From an uncultured Lachnospiraceae bacterium (GTDB taxonomy: Bacteria > Bacillota_A > Clostridia > Lachnospirales > Lachnospiraceae), in assembly GCA_902801585.1 (NCBI GenBank), contig CADCIU010000007.1:1-64000 (forward strand): a DNA stretch of 64,000 nt. Reading direction: 5' to 3'. Position 1 is the first letter of the stretch; the number at the start of each line of letters is the position of its first letter. The notes beneath the pieces were generated by a model. It did not search any database. It saw only the letters and a list, made by a program, of their open reading frames with translations, and was not told where the DNA came from. The position numbers were made by a program, and so were the translations under genes. Shown here piece by piece: positions 35,651 to 43,499 of the stretch.

Positions 35651-37084
35651 ATGAGACCATTTATGGATAAAGATTTCCTGCTGGAGACAGAGACTGCGAA
35701 GCACCTGTTCCACGACTATTCGGATCCGATGCCGTTGGTGGACTACCACTGCCACATCTCCCCGCGGGAGATCTATGAGGACCGTCGTTTCAACAATATA
35801 GCGGAGGTTTGGCTGGGCGGAGAGAACCCGGACGGAACCTACTTCGGCGACCACTACAAATGGCGCGTGATGCGGTCCAACGGAACACCGGAAGAGTATA
35901 TCACAGGGCACAAGCCGGACTTCGAGAGATTCGTGAAGTTCGCGGAGGCACTGGAGATGGCGATCGGAAATCCCATGTACCACTGGTCCAACGCCGAGCT
36001 GCATAAATATTTTGGCATCACAGAGGCTCTGACAGTTGATAACGCGAAGGAGGTCTGGGACAAGACAAGTGATATGCTCCAGAACGACCCCAACATGTCG
36101 GTCCGCGGCCTGATCAAGCAGTCCAACGTGGCTTTCATCGGGACGACAGACGACCCGATCGACAGCCTGGAGTGGCATGAGAAGATTGCAGCAGATCCTT
36201 CGATCGAAGTGAAGGTCTGCCCTTCCTACCGTCCTGACAAGGCGATCAATATCAACAAAGAGGGCTTCGCTGAGTACATCGGAAAGCTTGCTGCCAGTGT
36301 CGGCAAGAAGGAGCTCGCCTCCGCACAGGAAGTCATCGATGCTCTGATCGAGCGCCTGGAGTTCTTTGCTAAGCTGGGCTGCAGAGCGAGTGACCACGGT
36401 CTTGATTACATACCTTTCCGTCCGGCTCCGATGGAGGAAGTCGATGCGATCTACAAGAAAGTCATGAAGGGTGATGCGATCACCGTAGAAGAGGCGGAGA
36501 AGTATCAGACAGCGGTCCTTATGGCACTTGCTAAAGCGTATCACCGTCTTGACATCGCAATGCAGATCCACTACAGCTGCTACCGCAACGCGAACGAGAG
36601 AATCTTCCGCAAGATGGGTCCTGACACGGGTGTTGACATGATTGCACAGAACACCTGCGGAGAGGACATCGCACGCATGCTGTCGGCACTGGATTTCACG
36701 AATGAGTGCCCTAAGACCATCATCTATTCCCTGAACCCTGCGGATAATGAGCAGATCGGCACGATGCTGGGCTGCTTCCAGTCTGCTGAGATTCCCGGAA
36801 AGATCCAGCACGGAAGTGCATGGTGGTTCAATGACACCAAGAGCGGGATGGAGGAGCAGATGAAGTCTCTGGCGAACCTGGGTCTTCTGGGCAACTTCGT
36901 CGGAATGCTGACTGACTCCAGATCCTTCCTGTCCTATGCAAGACATGACTACTTCCGCCGGATCATGTGCAACCTGATCGGCACATGGGTAGAGAACGGA
37001 GAGTATCCCAACAACGAGGCCTCCCTTAAGAAGATCGTGGAGGGCATCTCCTACAGGAACGCGGCCAGGTATTTCGGGCTGTAA
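35651..37084 (+). CDS. uxaC: Uronate isomerase
   Basis: 477 residues, start behind AAGGAGAATAAA. It converts D-galacturonate to D-tagaturonate and D-glucuronate to D-fructuronate, the entry step of the locus. This amidohydrolase-fold enzyme shows PLVDYHCHISPREIYED (metal-binding HxH), QIHYSCYRN, LTDSRSFLSYARHDYFRR and the C-terminal GISYRNAARYFGL. It is the last gene of the uronate locus and is followed within eight bases by a palindrome of the dispersed family. Confidence 0.96.
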   Translation: MRPFMDKDFLLETETAKHLFHDYSDPMPLVDYHCHISPREIYEDRRFNNIAEVWLGGENPDGTYFGDHYKWRVMRSNGTPEEYITGHKPDFERFVKFAEALEMAIGNPMYHWSNAELHKYFGITEALTVDNAKEVWDKTSDMLQNDPNMSVRGLIKQSNVAFIGTTDDPIDSLEWHEKIAADPSIEVKVCPSYRPDKAININKEGFAEYIGKLAASVGKKELASAQEVIDALIERLEFFAKLGCRASDHGLDYIPFRPAPMEEVDAIYKKVMKGDAITVEEAEKYQTAVLMALAKAYHRLDIAMQIHYSCYRNANERIFRKMGPDTGVDMIAQNTCGEDIARMLSALDFTNECPKTIIYSLNPADNEQIGTMLGCFQSAEIPGKIQHGSAWWFNDTKSGMEEQMKSLANLGLLGNFVGMLTDSRSFLSYARHDYFRRIMCNLIGTWVENGEYPNNEASLKKIVEGISYRNAARYFGL

Positions 37085-37091
37085 AGCATAA

Positions 37092-37163
37092 GGTGACAAG
37101 GGGACGGTTCTTCTGACAACTTTTGAAAACAAAAGTTGTCAGAAGAACCGTCCCCTTGTCACC
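37092..37163. repeat. Long palindrome, member 2 of the dispersed repeat family
   Basis: Two 33-base arms pair perfectly (outer GGTGACAAGGGGACGG, inner TTCTTCTGACAACTTTT) around GAAAAC. It directly follows uxaC. Compared with member 1 only the outer few bases and the centre differ. Confidence 0.9.
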
Positions 37164-37205
37164 CCTAGATGTAAAAATCACCCTATTTTTCCTACAACCC
37201 GCCAC

Positions 37206-37233
37206 TTGAAGACGAGTCATAAAGTGCTATACT
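37206..37233 (+). promoter_or_regulatory. Candidate promoter of the antiporter gene
   Basis: TTGAAG (37206-37211) and TATACT (37228-37233) with a 16-base spacer, 134 bases before the antiporter start, leaving a long leader with a hairpin. Confidence 0.5.
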
Positions 37234-37248
37234 TGTGTGGTTTCAAGG

Positions 37249-37295
37249 GAACTGCCGGAGTGGACATGCCATGCTCATGACCAGACCGGCAGTTC
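37249..37295 (+). promoter_or_regulatory. Hairpin in the antiporter leader
   Basis: Arms GAACTGCCGG and CCGGCAGTTC enclose 27 bases and are followed by TTGTCATTTT. Lying between the candidate promoter and the gene, it could act as an attenuator or leader switch. No known riboswitch class is recognised. Confidence 0.5.
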
Positions 37296-37366
37296 TTGTC
37301 ATTTTATCGGTATGATAAACCAAAACCTTCTGTGTAACAGCAGACTGTAGAGAAAGAGTGACAACC

Positions 37367-38677
37367 ATGCGTCTATTACTGGAAACTGCACTGGCCCTTT
37401 TTGCCGGCCTGATGATGACTCGTGTATTCAAGTACCTGAAAATGAATTTTCCGGACGTTACGGCATTTCTGATCGCCGGCGTATTGGTGGGACCATACGC
37501 GCTCGGAAGACTTGGCATCCACGGCGTTGGATTTAACACAGTGGAAGATGTCGAAAGTGTAAGTATACTCAGCAATGTAGCACTGGGATTTATTGCCTTT
37601 GACATCGGAAATGAATTCCGTATGGCACATCTGAGGCAGACAGGGAAGACAGCGACGGTGATCGGCATTATCCAGGCAGTCTTAGCTGCTCTTATGGTAG
37701 ATGCGGTACTGATCATCCTGCATTTGATATTGGGTCCTGAGGTCCTTCCGCTGCCGGTCGCGATCACACTTGGAGCAATTGCCTCTGCTACGGCGCCGGC
37801 AGCTACACTGATGGTTGTCAGGCAGTATAAGGCGAAAGGCCCTGTGACGGATCTGCTTCTGCCGATCGTCGCACTGGATGATGCAGTCGGCCTGGTGGTG
37901 TTCTCGGTCTCATTCGGTATTGCGCAGGCTATGACCGGCGGGAGACTCGATGTTGTTTCCGTGATCATCAATCCGCTTTTAGAGATTGTCTGCTCTCTGA
38001 TCTTGGGCGCAGCAATGGGATGGCTGCTGACACAGGTGGAAAAAATATTCTTCTCCAACTCAAACCGTCTTTCCATGACGATCTCATTTGTGATCATGAC
38101 GATCGCGATGGCGTCCAGAGAATTTGAATTGGGAAACGGGGTGAAGATCGGCTTCTCTTCGCTCCTTGTGTGCATGATGCTCGGTACAATGTTCTGTAAC
38201 CTGAGTGAGTATTCCGTGGATATCATGAACCGCTCTTCGAAATGGACATCACCTCTGTACGCTGTATTCTTCGTCTTGTCAGGTGCGGAACTTGACTTGG
38301 GTGTATTCCGATATCCGTCGATCATTCTGATCGGTGTGGTATATATTCTGGTTCGATGTGCCGGAAAATACTGTGGAGCGCGCTGGAGCAGCACGATGAT
38401 GCACTGCAATGAAACAGTGCGCAAATATTTGGGAATCACATTATTCCCGCAAGCCGGTGTTGCGCTGGGAATGGTCGTCACGGCGCAGGCACTGGGTGAT
38501 GAGATGGGCGGTATGATCCGCAATATCATCCTGTTCAGTGTGCTGGTCTATGAATTGGTCGGACCGCAGCTGACCAGGATCGCACTGACATGTGCAGGCG
38601 AGATCAAGGCCGGTGCAGGCGACGCCGGGAACAGGGCCCGTTTTGAAAAGAAGGCGAAGATTACTAAAGCTGAATAA
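37367..38677 (+). CDS. Monovalent cation/proton antiporter (CPA2, Na+/H+ exchanger family)
   Basis: 436 residues from the ATG at 37367; a GTG three codons upstream (37358) is equally in frame, and the ribosome binding site (AGAAAGAG) fits either. About twelve hydrophobic helices fill the chain, with DVTAFLIAGVLVGPYALG in the second helix, LGAIASATAPAATLMVV and the ion-binding-type segment LLLPIVALDDAVGLVVFSVS, which carries the paired Asp of the family. The C-terminal regulatory domain of Kef channels is absent. It probably exports Na+ or K+ in exchange for protons at the cell membrane. It stands alone after the uronate locus. Confidence 0.88.
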   Translation: MRLLLETALALFAGLMMTRVFKYLKMNFPDVTAFLIAGVLVGPYALGRLGIHGVGFNTVEDVESVSILSNVALGFIAFDIGNEFRMAHLRQTGKTATVIGIIQAVLAALMVDAVLIILHLILGPEVLPLPVAITLGAIASATAPAATLMVVRQYKAKGPVTDLLLPIVALDDAVGLVVFSVSFGIAQAMTGGRLDVVSVIINPLLEIVCSLILGAAMGWLLTQVEKIFFSNSNRLSMTISFVIMTIAMASREFELGNGVKIGFSSLLVCMMLGTMFCNLSEYSVDIMNRSSKWTSPLYAVFFVLSGAELDLGVFRYPSIILIGVVYILVRCAGKYCGARWSSTMMHCNETVRKYLGITLFPQAGVALGMVVTAQALGDEMGGMIRNIILFSVLVYELVGPQLTRIALTCAGEIKAGAGDAGNRARFEKKAKITKAE

Positions 38678-38999
38678 TTCACCAAGAAGTATAATTGGTG
38701 TTACTGCCCCTTGAATGCCAAAATCTGCCGGAAAGATATATCAGAACTTTTGAGAAACAATTGGACAGGCCGGGAGATCTGTATTAGATAATCGTTGTTC
38801 CGGGACAGAAACTATAAAGTCTGACCTGAGGATGGTTTGCAATATCCGGAAGTGCGTGATTGATATTGCAGAAAGTGATAGTCTCTGTACCCGGGACAAC
38901 GATGATCTTGAATTAGAAAAGCTGTTTAGCCTGTATGTCTTCCTCGTATGATGTCAACAAGTGCAAGGACGGCACACAGAAGGCACCAGCCGGCCCGGA
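38678..38999. other. Intergenic region between convergent genes, no gene seen
   Basis: Holds a short inverted repeat CACCAA/TTGGTG at its left end, without a T run. The remaining sequence has only very short frames without ribosome binding sites. It might be decayed coding sequence, but nothing is recognisable. Confidence 0.5.
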
Positions 39000-40019
39000 C
39001 TATTTTGCCGTGAACGTGATCGGATCCGAATCGGCGATCGTCTCATAGGAATCCAGGTCATAGATGTGGAATTTCAGTTCCACTTCCTCGACGGCTTCAA
39101 TCCCGTTTTCTTCAAGTTCGGAGGAGAGCAGAGTGATATCGTCGAGTGATTTCTTCCCGTCATAGACCTGGGTCGAGAAATACGGTGTCATCATGAATCC
39201 GTTAATGGACATGTCGTCGACGGAGATGCCGACGTCATGGCCGGAATCATTCTCGATATAGAGGAGAATGGCCGCTCCCCAGAAGCTGTTCTCGTCGACG
39301 GTCTTGCCGACGATCCGGATCCCGTCCTCATTATAGAGTTCCATTCCGTCGTCATTGGCCTTCGTATCCATTTCGTCGACCGCGGAAGTCTCGATGACGG
39401 CGCGCTCCTTCTCAAACAGGGTGTCAAAAGTCGAGACGTCCGATCCGTGGAAATAGATCTCAATGCGTCCGACGGTATCGATGCCTGCCGCTTTGAGTTC
39501 CGAGCTGGAAAGATAGATAGTCTCATTTGCTTTCTTGCCGGCGGCGATCTCTGAGGCGAACAGGTCGTGGATCATGTAATCATTTACGATCAGCGCGTCG
39601 CAGCTGAGCATGATGTCCTGGTCCGTGTCGTTCTCAATGAGTACTTTGATGCCGTCTCCCCATATGTCATCCGATGTATACTCCTTCGCAGTGATCTTCA
39701 GCCCGTCCTGATCATAGAGGACCTGCTCTTCGATGGAAACGGCCTTATTTCCGCCTTTCTTTTCATCCCCTGCGCCAGTCGATTCTGCATTTCCCTCTGC
39801 ATTCTTTTTCTCGATCTCGTTCGTATTATCACCCTCTTTCGTGTCGTCTGCCGCCTCCGTTTCGCCGGCGGTCTGCTCTTCGGTTCCGGACCCTGTGGAT
39901 TCTTCACTTGGCGCGACCTGTTTGGGCGCCGCGGAATCGGAAGAACCGCAGCCTGCCAGCAGGGAAGCCGATGTCAAAATACACAAGAAACCTGCAAATA
40001 CTTTTTTTCTGATACACAT
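39000..40019 (-). CDS. Lipoprotein with an internally duplicated domain
   Basis: 339 residues, start behind AAGGAGGGG. Lipobox LLAGC, then an 80-residue linker rich in Glu, Thr, Asp and Asn, then two copies of one domain at about 105-205 and 235-337. The copies match throughout, as in DGLKITAKEYTSDDIWGDGI versus DGIRIVGKTVDENSFWGAAI, LIENDTDQDI versus YIENDSGHDV, and LSSSELKAAGI versus LSSELEENGI. The fold is probably an immunoglobulin-like beta sandwich, since the VLIENDT pattern recalls DUF5105/FxLYD-like domains found in surface proteins. The function is unknown. It is transcribed alone. Confidence 0.78.
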   Translation of the reverse strand: MCIRKKVFAGFLCILTSASLLAGCGSSDSAAPKQVAPSEESTGSGTEEQTAGETEAADDTKEGDNTNEIEKKNAEGNAESTGAGDEKKGGNKAVSIEEQVLYDQDGLKITAKEYTSDDIWGDGIKVLIENDTDQDIMLSCDALIVNDYMIHDLFASEIAAGKKANETIYLSSSELKAAGIDTVGRIEIYFHGSDVSTFDTLFEKERAVIETSAVDEMDTKANDDGMELYNEDGIRIVGKTVDENSFWGAAILLYIENDSGHDVGISVDDMSINGFMMTPYFSTQVYDGKKSLDDITLLSSELEENGIEAVEEVELKFHIYDLDSYETIADSDPITFTAK

Positions 40020-40143
40020 AAAAACAACCCCTCCTTATAATGAATTTCGCACAGGTCTGTCTGTGCTGTGGAATCATTATAACAAGAGGTTGTTTCTTTG
40101 GTTCCCCCCGCAGCGGGGGCAAAAATAGGTACGATTATACCGG

Positions 40144-40248
40144 GGCAGCATTTCACGCCTGCAAACCGAGGGTCCGAAGGCAGCATTTCACGCCTGCAAA
40201 CCGCAGGTCCGAAGGCAGCGGTTCAATTCTGCAGGCCGCTCGTCCGAA
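40144..40248. repeat. Three tandem 35-base units running into a gene end
   Basis: Units start at 40144, 40179 and 40214 with the word GGCAGC and end in TCCGAA. The first two differ by only two or three bases. The third is diverged and overlaps the last codons of the - strand gene at 40223. Confidence 0.9.
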
Positions 40249-40684
40249 GCGGTTCCAGATGATTTTTCTTCAGGTATGCGTTGACGTCGAGGATGCTTCC
40301 GGGGCGCTCATTGAATGCGATCATGATCAGGGCATCTCTCGGTATTTTGGCATATAGTTCGGGCAGCTCGTATTTGTGCAGTGCACGCTGCGTCTGCTCC
40401 AGGGTCAATTCTGCGGCGTAGCAGATGCGGAGGATCACGTCCCGCTGCCGGGTATGCTTCTCGCCTGAGAGCAGCTTATAGCCATATCGCTCAGGGATGT
40501 CGGCCCGCAGGAAGACCGCCTGCAGCGAGAGCCCGTTCGATTTGAGAATATTCTTGATATAGGCGCTGAAAGACGTCGATTCGGAGAGCATGCTTTCCTG
40601 ATTGGATGCCATGAAAGCGGGATAGTCGGTCAGGTGAGTCCTGCCAAGCGTGCTGTTAAGTTCATTGGTGTCTTTTTCCTGCAT
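40223..40684 (-). CDS. Small protein with a possible helix-turn-helix domain
   Basis: 153 residues, start behind CAGGAGG. Residues about 40-110 look like a divergent Cro/C1-type helix-turn-helix (AYIKNILKSNGLSLQAVFLR, then GYKLLSGEKHTRQRDVILRI), followed by predicted helices ending in RPGSILDVNAYLKKNHLEPL. No family is recognised with certainty. It is divergent from the membrane-anchored kinase gene at 40788 with a shared 100-base promoter region, so it may regulate that gene or be its substrate (inference). Its 3' end coincides with a tandem repeat that appears to have been copied outward from the coding sequence. Confidence 0.7.
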   Translation of the reverse strand: MQEKDTNELNSTLGRTHLTDYPAFMASNQESMLSESTSFSAYIKNILKSNGLSLQAVFLRADIPERYGYKLLSGEKHTRQRDVILRICYAAELTLEQTQRALHKYELPELYAKIPRDALIMIAFNERPGSILDVNAYLKKNHLEPLRTSGLQN

Positions 40685-40697
40685 GGGAAACCTCCTG

Positions 40698-40725
40698 TTG
40701 TTTCGATTTTTTGAAAATGTATAAT
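40698..40725 (+). promoter_or_regulatory. Candidate promoter of the second kinase gene
   Basis: TTGTTT (40698-40703) and TATAAT (40720-40725), spacer 16, 63 bases before the TTG start. The -35 box overlaps the ribosome binding site of the divergent gene. Confidence 0.5.
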
Positions 40726-40787
40726 GATAGTAATACGGCGCTTCAGTACAGCATCATTTGCGTCGACAGCAGAGAGGAAGCATTAAC

Positions 40788-41882
40788 TTGGATTATACGC
40801 ATCGATTGTCAATTTCTTATTATAAGGTTGCAGCACCGATCAATGAACCCCATAAAGTGTTCCTTGTGAGGCATCAGGAGACCGGTAAGTTCTATGTCCG
40901 CAAGACATTGGACGTCTTTTCGACCGAGGTCTATGAGCAGCTTCGCAGCAACCCGGTTCGCGGGATCCCTAAGATCATGGACTTTAATGAAGAGGATGGA
41001 AAGCTGACGCTGATCGAGGAATTCATTTCCGGGAAGACGCTCCGGGAGGTCTTCGACGAAGCCGGAACCGGCAGGACACTGACGCCGGAGCAGATCGGAA
41101 ATTACATGATCGGTCTTTGTGAGATCCTCATGCGGCTCCACTCGATGGATCCGCCGATCATTCATCGGGATCTCAAGCCTTCCAACATCATCGTGACCGG
41201 CTATGACAACGTCTATCTTCTGGACTACAACGCGGCCCGGCATTACCGCAGGGACGCGGAGCGGGACACCGACACTAAGCTCTTGGGCACGCAGGGGTAT
41301 GCCGCGCCTGAACAATACGGATTCGGCCAGTCATCCCCGCAGACGGATATCTACTCCCTTGGCAAAATACTGCAGGAAGCTGTTCAGTTCCTTCCCGCTC
41401 AGGATCACACGTTTGACAAGATCATTCGAAAATGTACACAGATGGATCCGGTCAAAAGATATACCGGCGCAGCGGAACTGCGGGCGGCGCTGCGCAAGAG
41501 CCTTGGGATCAGCGACAGGGCAGATATCAGGGGAACTGTTGTGAATCCGTATCTGCCGCCCGGATTTCGAACATTGAATCCCTACAAGATGCTGATCGCA
41601 GTGACGGTGTACTATTTTGTCTTTTATGTCTGCCTGACGCTTACGACGAAAGATATTTCCGGCACCGGGCTGTGGGTCGAGAGGATCTGCGTTCTGATGA
41701 TCATGCTGGCCGGCATTGCGATCGGGAGTAATTATCTGAACGTGCAGCGATTGGCACCCTTCCACAGCAGTGATCACAGGGGACTGCGCATTGCGGGAGT
41801 TTTATTGCTGTTTACGGCAGTCACCGGAGGTATGTTCCTGATCACGATCTTTGTCATATCAATGGTCTTTATCCGATCATGA
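40788..41882 (+). CDS. Membrane-anchored Ser/Thr kinase with DYN in place of DFG
   Basis: 364 residues from a TTG at 40788 with AGAGAGGAAG eight bases upstream; an earlier TTG at 40758 has no site. The kinase domain is at about 8-245. The glycine-rich loop is not recognisable, the ATP-binding Lys is probably Lys39 (FYVRKT), the catalytic loop IIHRDLKPSNIIV is intact, and the metal-binding motif reads LLDYNAAR instead of DFG. GTQGYAAPEQYG follows. Three hydrophobic helices at about 262-360 anchor the C-terminus. The missing loop could mean altered nucleotide binding, although the catalytic Asp and metal Asp remain. It differs from the zinc-ribbon kinase at 5213. Confidence 0.85.
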   Translation: MDYTHRLSISYYKVAAPINEPHKVFLVRHQETGKFYVRKTLDVFSTEVYEQLRSNPVRGIPKIMDFNEEDGKLTLIEEFISGKTLREVFDEAGTGRTLTPEQIGNYMIGLCEILMRLHSMDPPIIHRDLKPSNIIVTGYDNVYLLDYNAARHYRRDAERDTDTKLLGTQGYAAPEQYGFGQSSPQTDIYSLGKILQEAVQFLPAQDHTFDKIIRKCTQMDPVKRYTGAAELRAALRKSLGISDRADIRGTVVNPYLPPGFRTLNPYKMLIAVTVYYFVFYVCLTLTTKDISGTGLWVERICVLMIMLAGIAIGSNYLNVQRLAPFHSSDHRGLRIAGVLLLFTAVTGGMFLITIFVISMVFIRS

Positions 41883-42024
41883 ACGCAGGGGGAAGAATCC
41901 TGCCGGGTATATTTTAAATATATACATTGTGATATAAATAAGTATACATCCTGTTAAAGGATTGCGCATCCACCGCTGCGGGGTGAAAAGATGCAAAAAT
42001 AGTGTTTTTAAGGACCCGACAGAG

Positions 42025-42030
42025 TATAAT
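42025..42030 (+). promoter_or_regulatory. Possible -10 box upstream of a lipoprotein gene
   Basis: A perfect TATAAT lies 121 bases before the start at 42151, with only a poor -35 (TGTTTT at 42003, spacer 16). Confidence 0.3.
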
Positions 42031-42150
42031 TATTGTGGTACATTTGATATAAGCATTGTTTTATAATACAAAGCTGAAACATAGACATCGCGAGTGATCA
42101 GGAAAGTAATAAACAAACCGGGATGAACCGGCAGAAGGAGTGCACATAAA

Positions 42151-43218
42151 ATGAAAAAGATCAGGATTTTGGCAATTGCAGCTGTTATGGCAGCCGCCGC
42201 GATGGCAGTGGGATGCGGAGCATCGAAGACGCCTGAACCGTCAGAATCGCCGGAAGTATCCGATGCGTCGGAAGTATCTGATGCGTCTGAAATGTCCATT
42301 GAAATGATCGATGGAAAGGAAGCTTTGATCGAATTGAAAAACGCGGAAGACGGCAATTCTGTGTTCTCGGGAATACTCACGGTCGCGGAAGGGGAGGAAC
42401 TCGGGATCGAAGCAAATGTGGACGAGGGCAGCAAGGTGCTCATCGAGTTTGCGGCTGTGCCGGAAGATGAGAATTCCGACGAGAATTCCGACGAGAATCC
42501 CGACGAGATCATGGAGTTCGGCGAGTCCGGTGCTGAATTGACGATCGATCAGAGCGCTGCGACTACACAAGAAATAGATCCCGCTGATTATCAGGTCAGG
42601 GTGACTGCGCAGAGCAAGTCCAACGGCACGATCAGTTTGCACGTGACAAAAGCACCTGAAAAGGAAGATCCGGTAGAAAAGGCGAGAAAAGATACTGAAG
42701 CAAAAGCAGAGGAAGCAGCTAAGGCCGCAGGATTCATAACCAATCCGGAAACCGATCCGAATCCCGTTCCGAATCTGTATGGAGTGAACACCTCGTTTCG
42801 CTCCCTGGGAGTGGAGGGGAAGGAGATCACATATAAATCGGAGGAAGGGATTGTCCAGATTACGTGTCCTGTTACAAAAGATCATAAAAAGAGGATACTT
42901 GTGACCATAGGAAGTGTTGGCGGCGAATACTCCGGTGAGATCTCTTTTGGAGGCGATGATGAGAATTCCAAGCTTGATATCGTTTTGGAAGGACTGGAAG
43001 ATGGACTTAAAGAAACAGTGACGTGCTATGGAGACAATGAGGGCGATACGCCCAAGGTGACCAAGGCCGGTTGGGAGAATGATGAATTCAAATATGAGAT
43101 CAGAGTTGAAAGCGATGACAATAGCATCAGCCTGAACGAAAAAGACGTCGAGACGTTGATAAAAGCCATCATGGGATCGGACGAAACGGCGAAATCGGAT
43201 GCTTCGGATCAATCGTAA
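42151..43218 (+). CDS. Lipoprotein of unknown function with acidic repeats
   Basis: 355 residues, start behind AGAAGGAG. Lipobox MAVGC, then a short SEVSDASEVSDASEMS repeat and later DENSDENSDENPDE, both produced by tandem duplication of short DNA words. Beta-rich segments follow, with the stretch VLIEFAAVPEDEN and a second half from about residue 190 that shows no known family. A Lys/Glu/Ala-rich helical linker lies near 165-195. It is an exported, membrane-attached protein of a single-gene unit that ends at the hairpin at 43306. Confidence 0.72.
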   Translation: MKKIRILAIAAVMAAAAMAVGCGASKTPEPSESPEVSDASEVSDASEMSIEMIDGKEALIELKNAEDGNSVFSGILTVAEGEELGIEANVDEGSKVLIEFAAVPEDENSDENSDENPDEIMEFGESGAELTIDQSAATTQEIDPADYQVRVTAQSKSNGTISLHVTKAPEKEDPVEKARKDTEAKAEEAAKAAGFITNPETDPNPVPNLYGVNTSFRSLGVEGKEITYKSEEGIVQITCPVTKDHKKRILVTIGSVGGEYSGEISFGGDDENSKLDIVLEGLEDGLKETVTCYGDNEGDTPKVTKAGWENDEFKYEIRVESDDNSISLNEKDVETLIKAIMGSDETAKSDASDQS

Positions 43219-43305
43219 GAAGCGGCGGGACAGCTCGAACCGGCGAATCGGTGAGGCAGGCTGCATATCGGCAAAGCCGGCTTGAAGAAGTAAAAAGAGA
43301 ACAAC

Positions 43306-43363
43306 AAGGTGTGACAAAAGCGGATGCGGATTCCTCGGCATTCATTATGGTCACACCTTTTTT
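43306..43363 (+). terminator. Probable terminator of the lipoprotein gene
   Basis: Arms AAGGTGTGAC and GTCACACCTT with a 34-base loop, followed by TTTT. The loop is long, so strength is uncertain. Confidence 0.55.
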
Positions 43364-43499
43364 GTGCGATAAATGCAATTAAGAGTTCAAAACACCGCAA
43401 ATATGTTTGTAGAAACAGAACAAAAAGCCGGGAGAGCAGACGCTATAAATGATATAATGAATACAAAACACGGATAAATAGTAAGTAGGAGGATACGGA

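Noticed and set aside
35636..37132. 498-codon - strand frame
   Set aside because: It is antisense to uxaC and shows no domain; uxaC is certain from its motifs.
37243..38529. 428-codon - strand frame
   Set aside because: It is the complement of the antiporter gene, rich in Ser, Thr, Ile and Pro as expected for the complement of a membrane protein, with no other evidence.
38832..38951. 39-codon frame in the gap after the antiporter
   Set aside because: GAGG directly abuts the ATG, the product is not recognisable and the region looks like neutral intergenic DNA.
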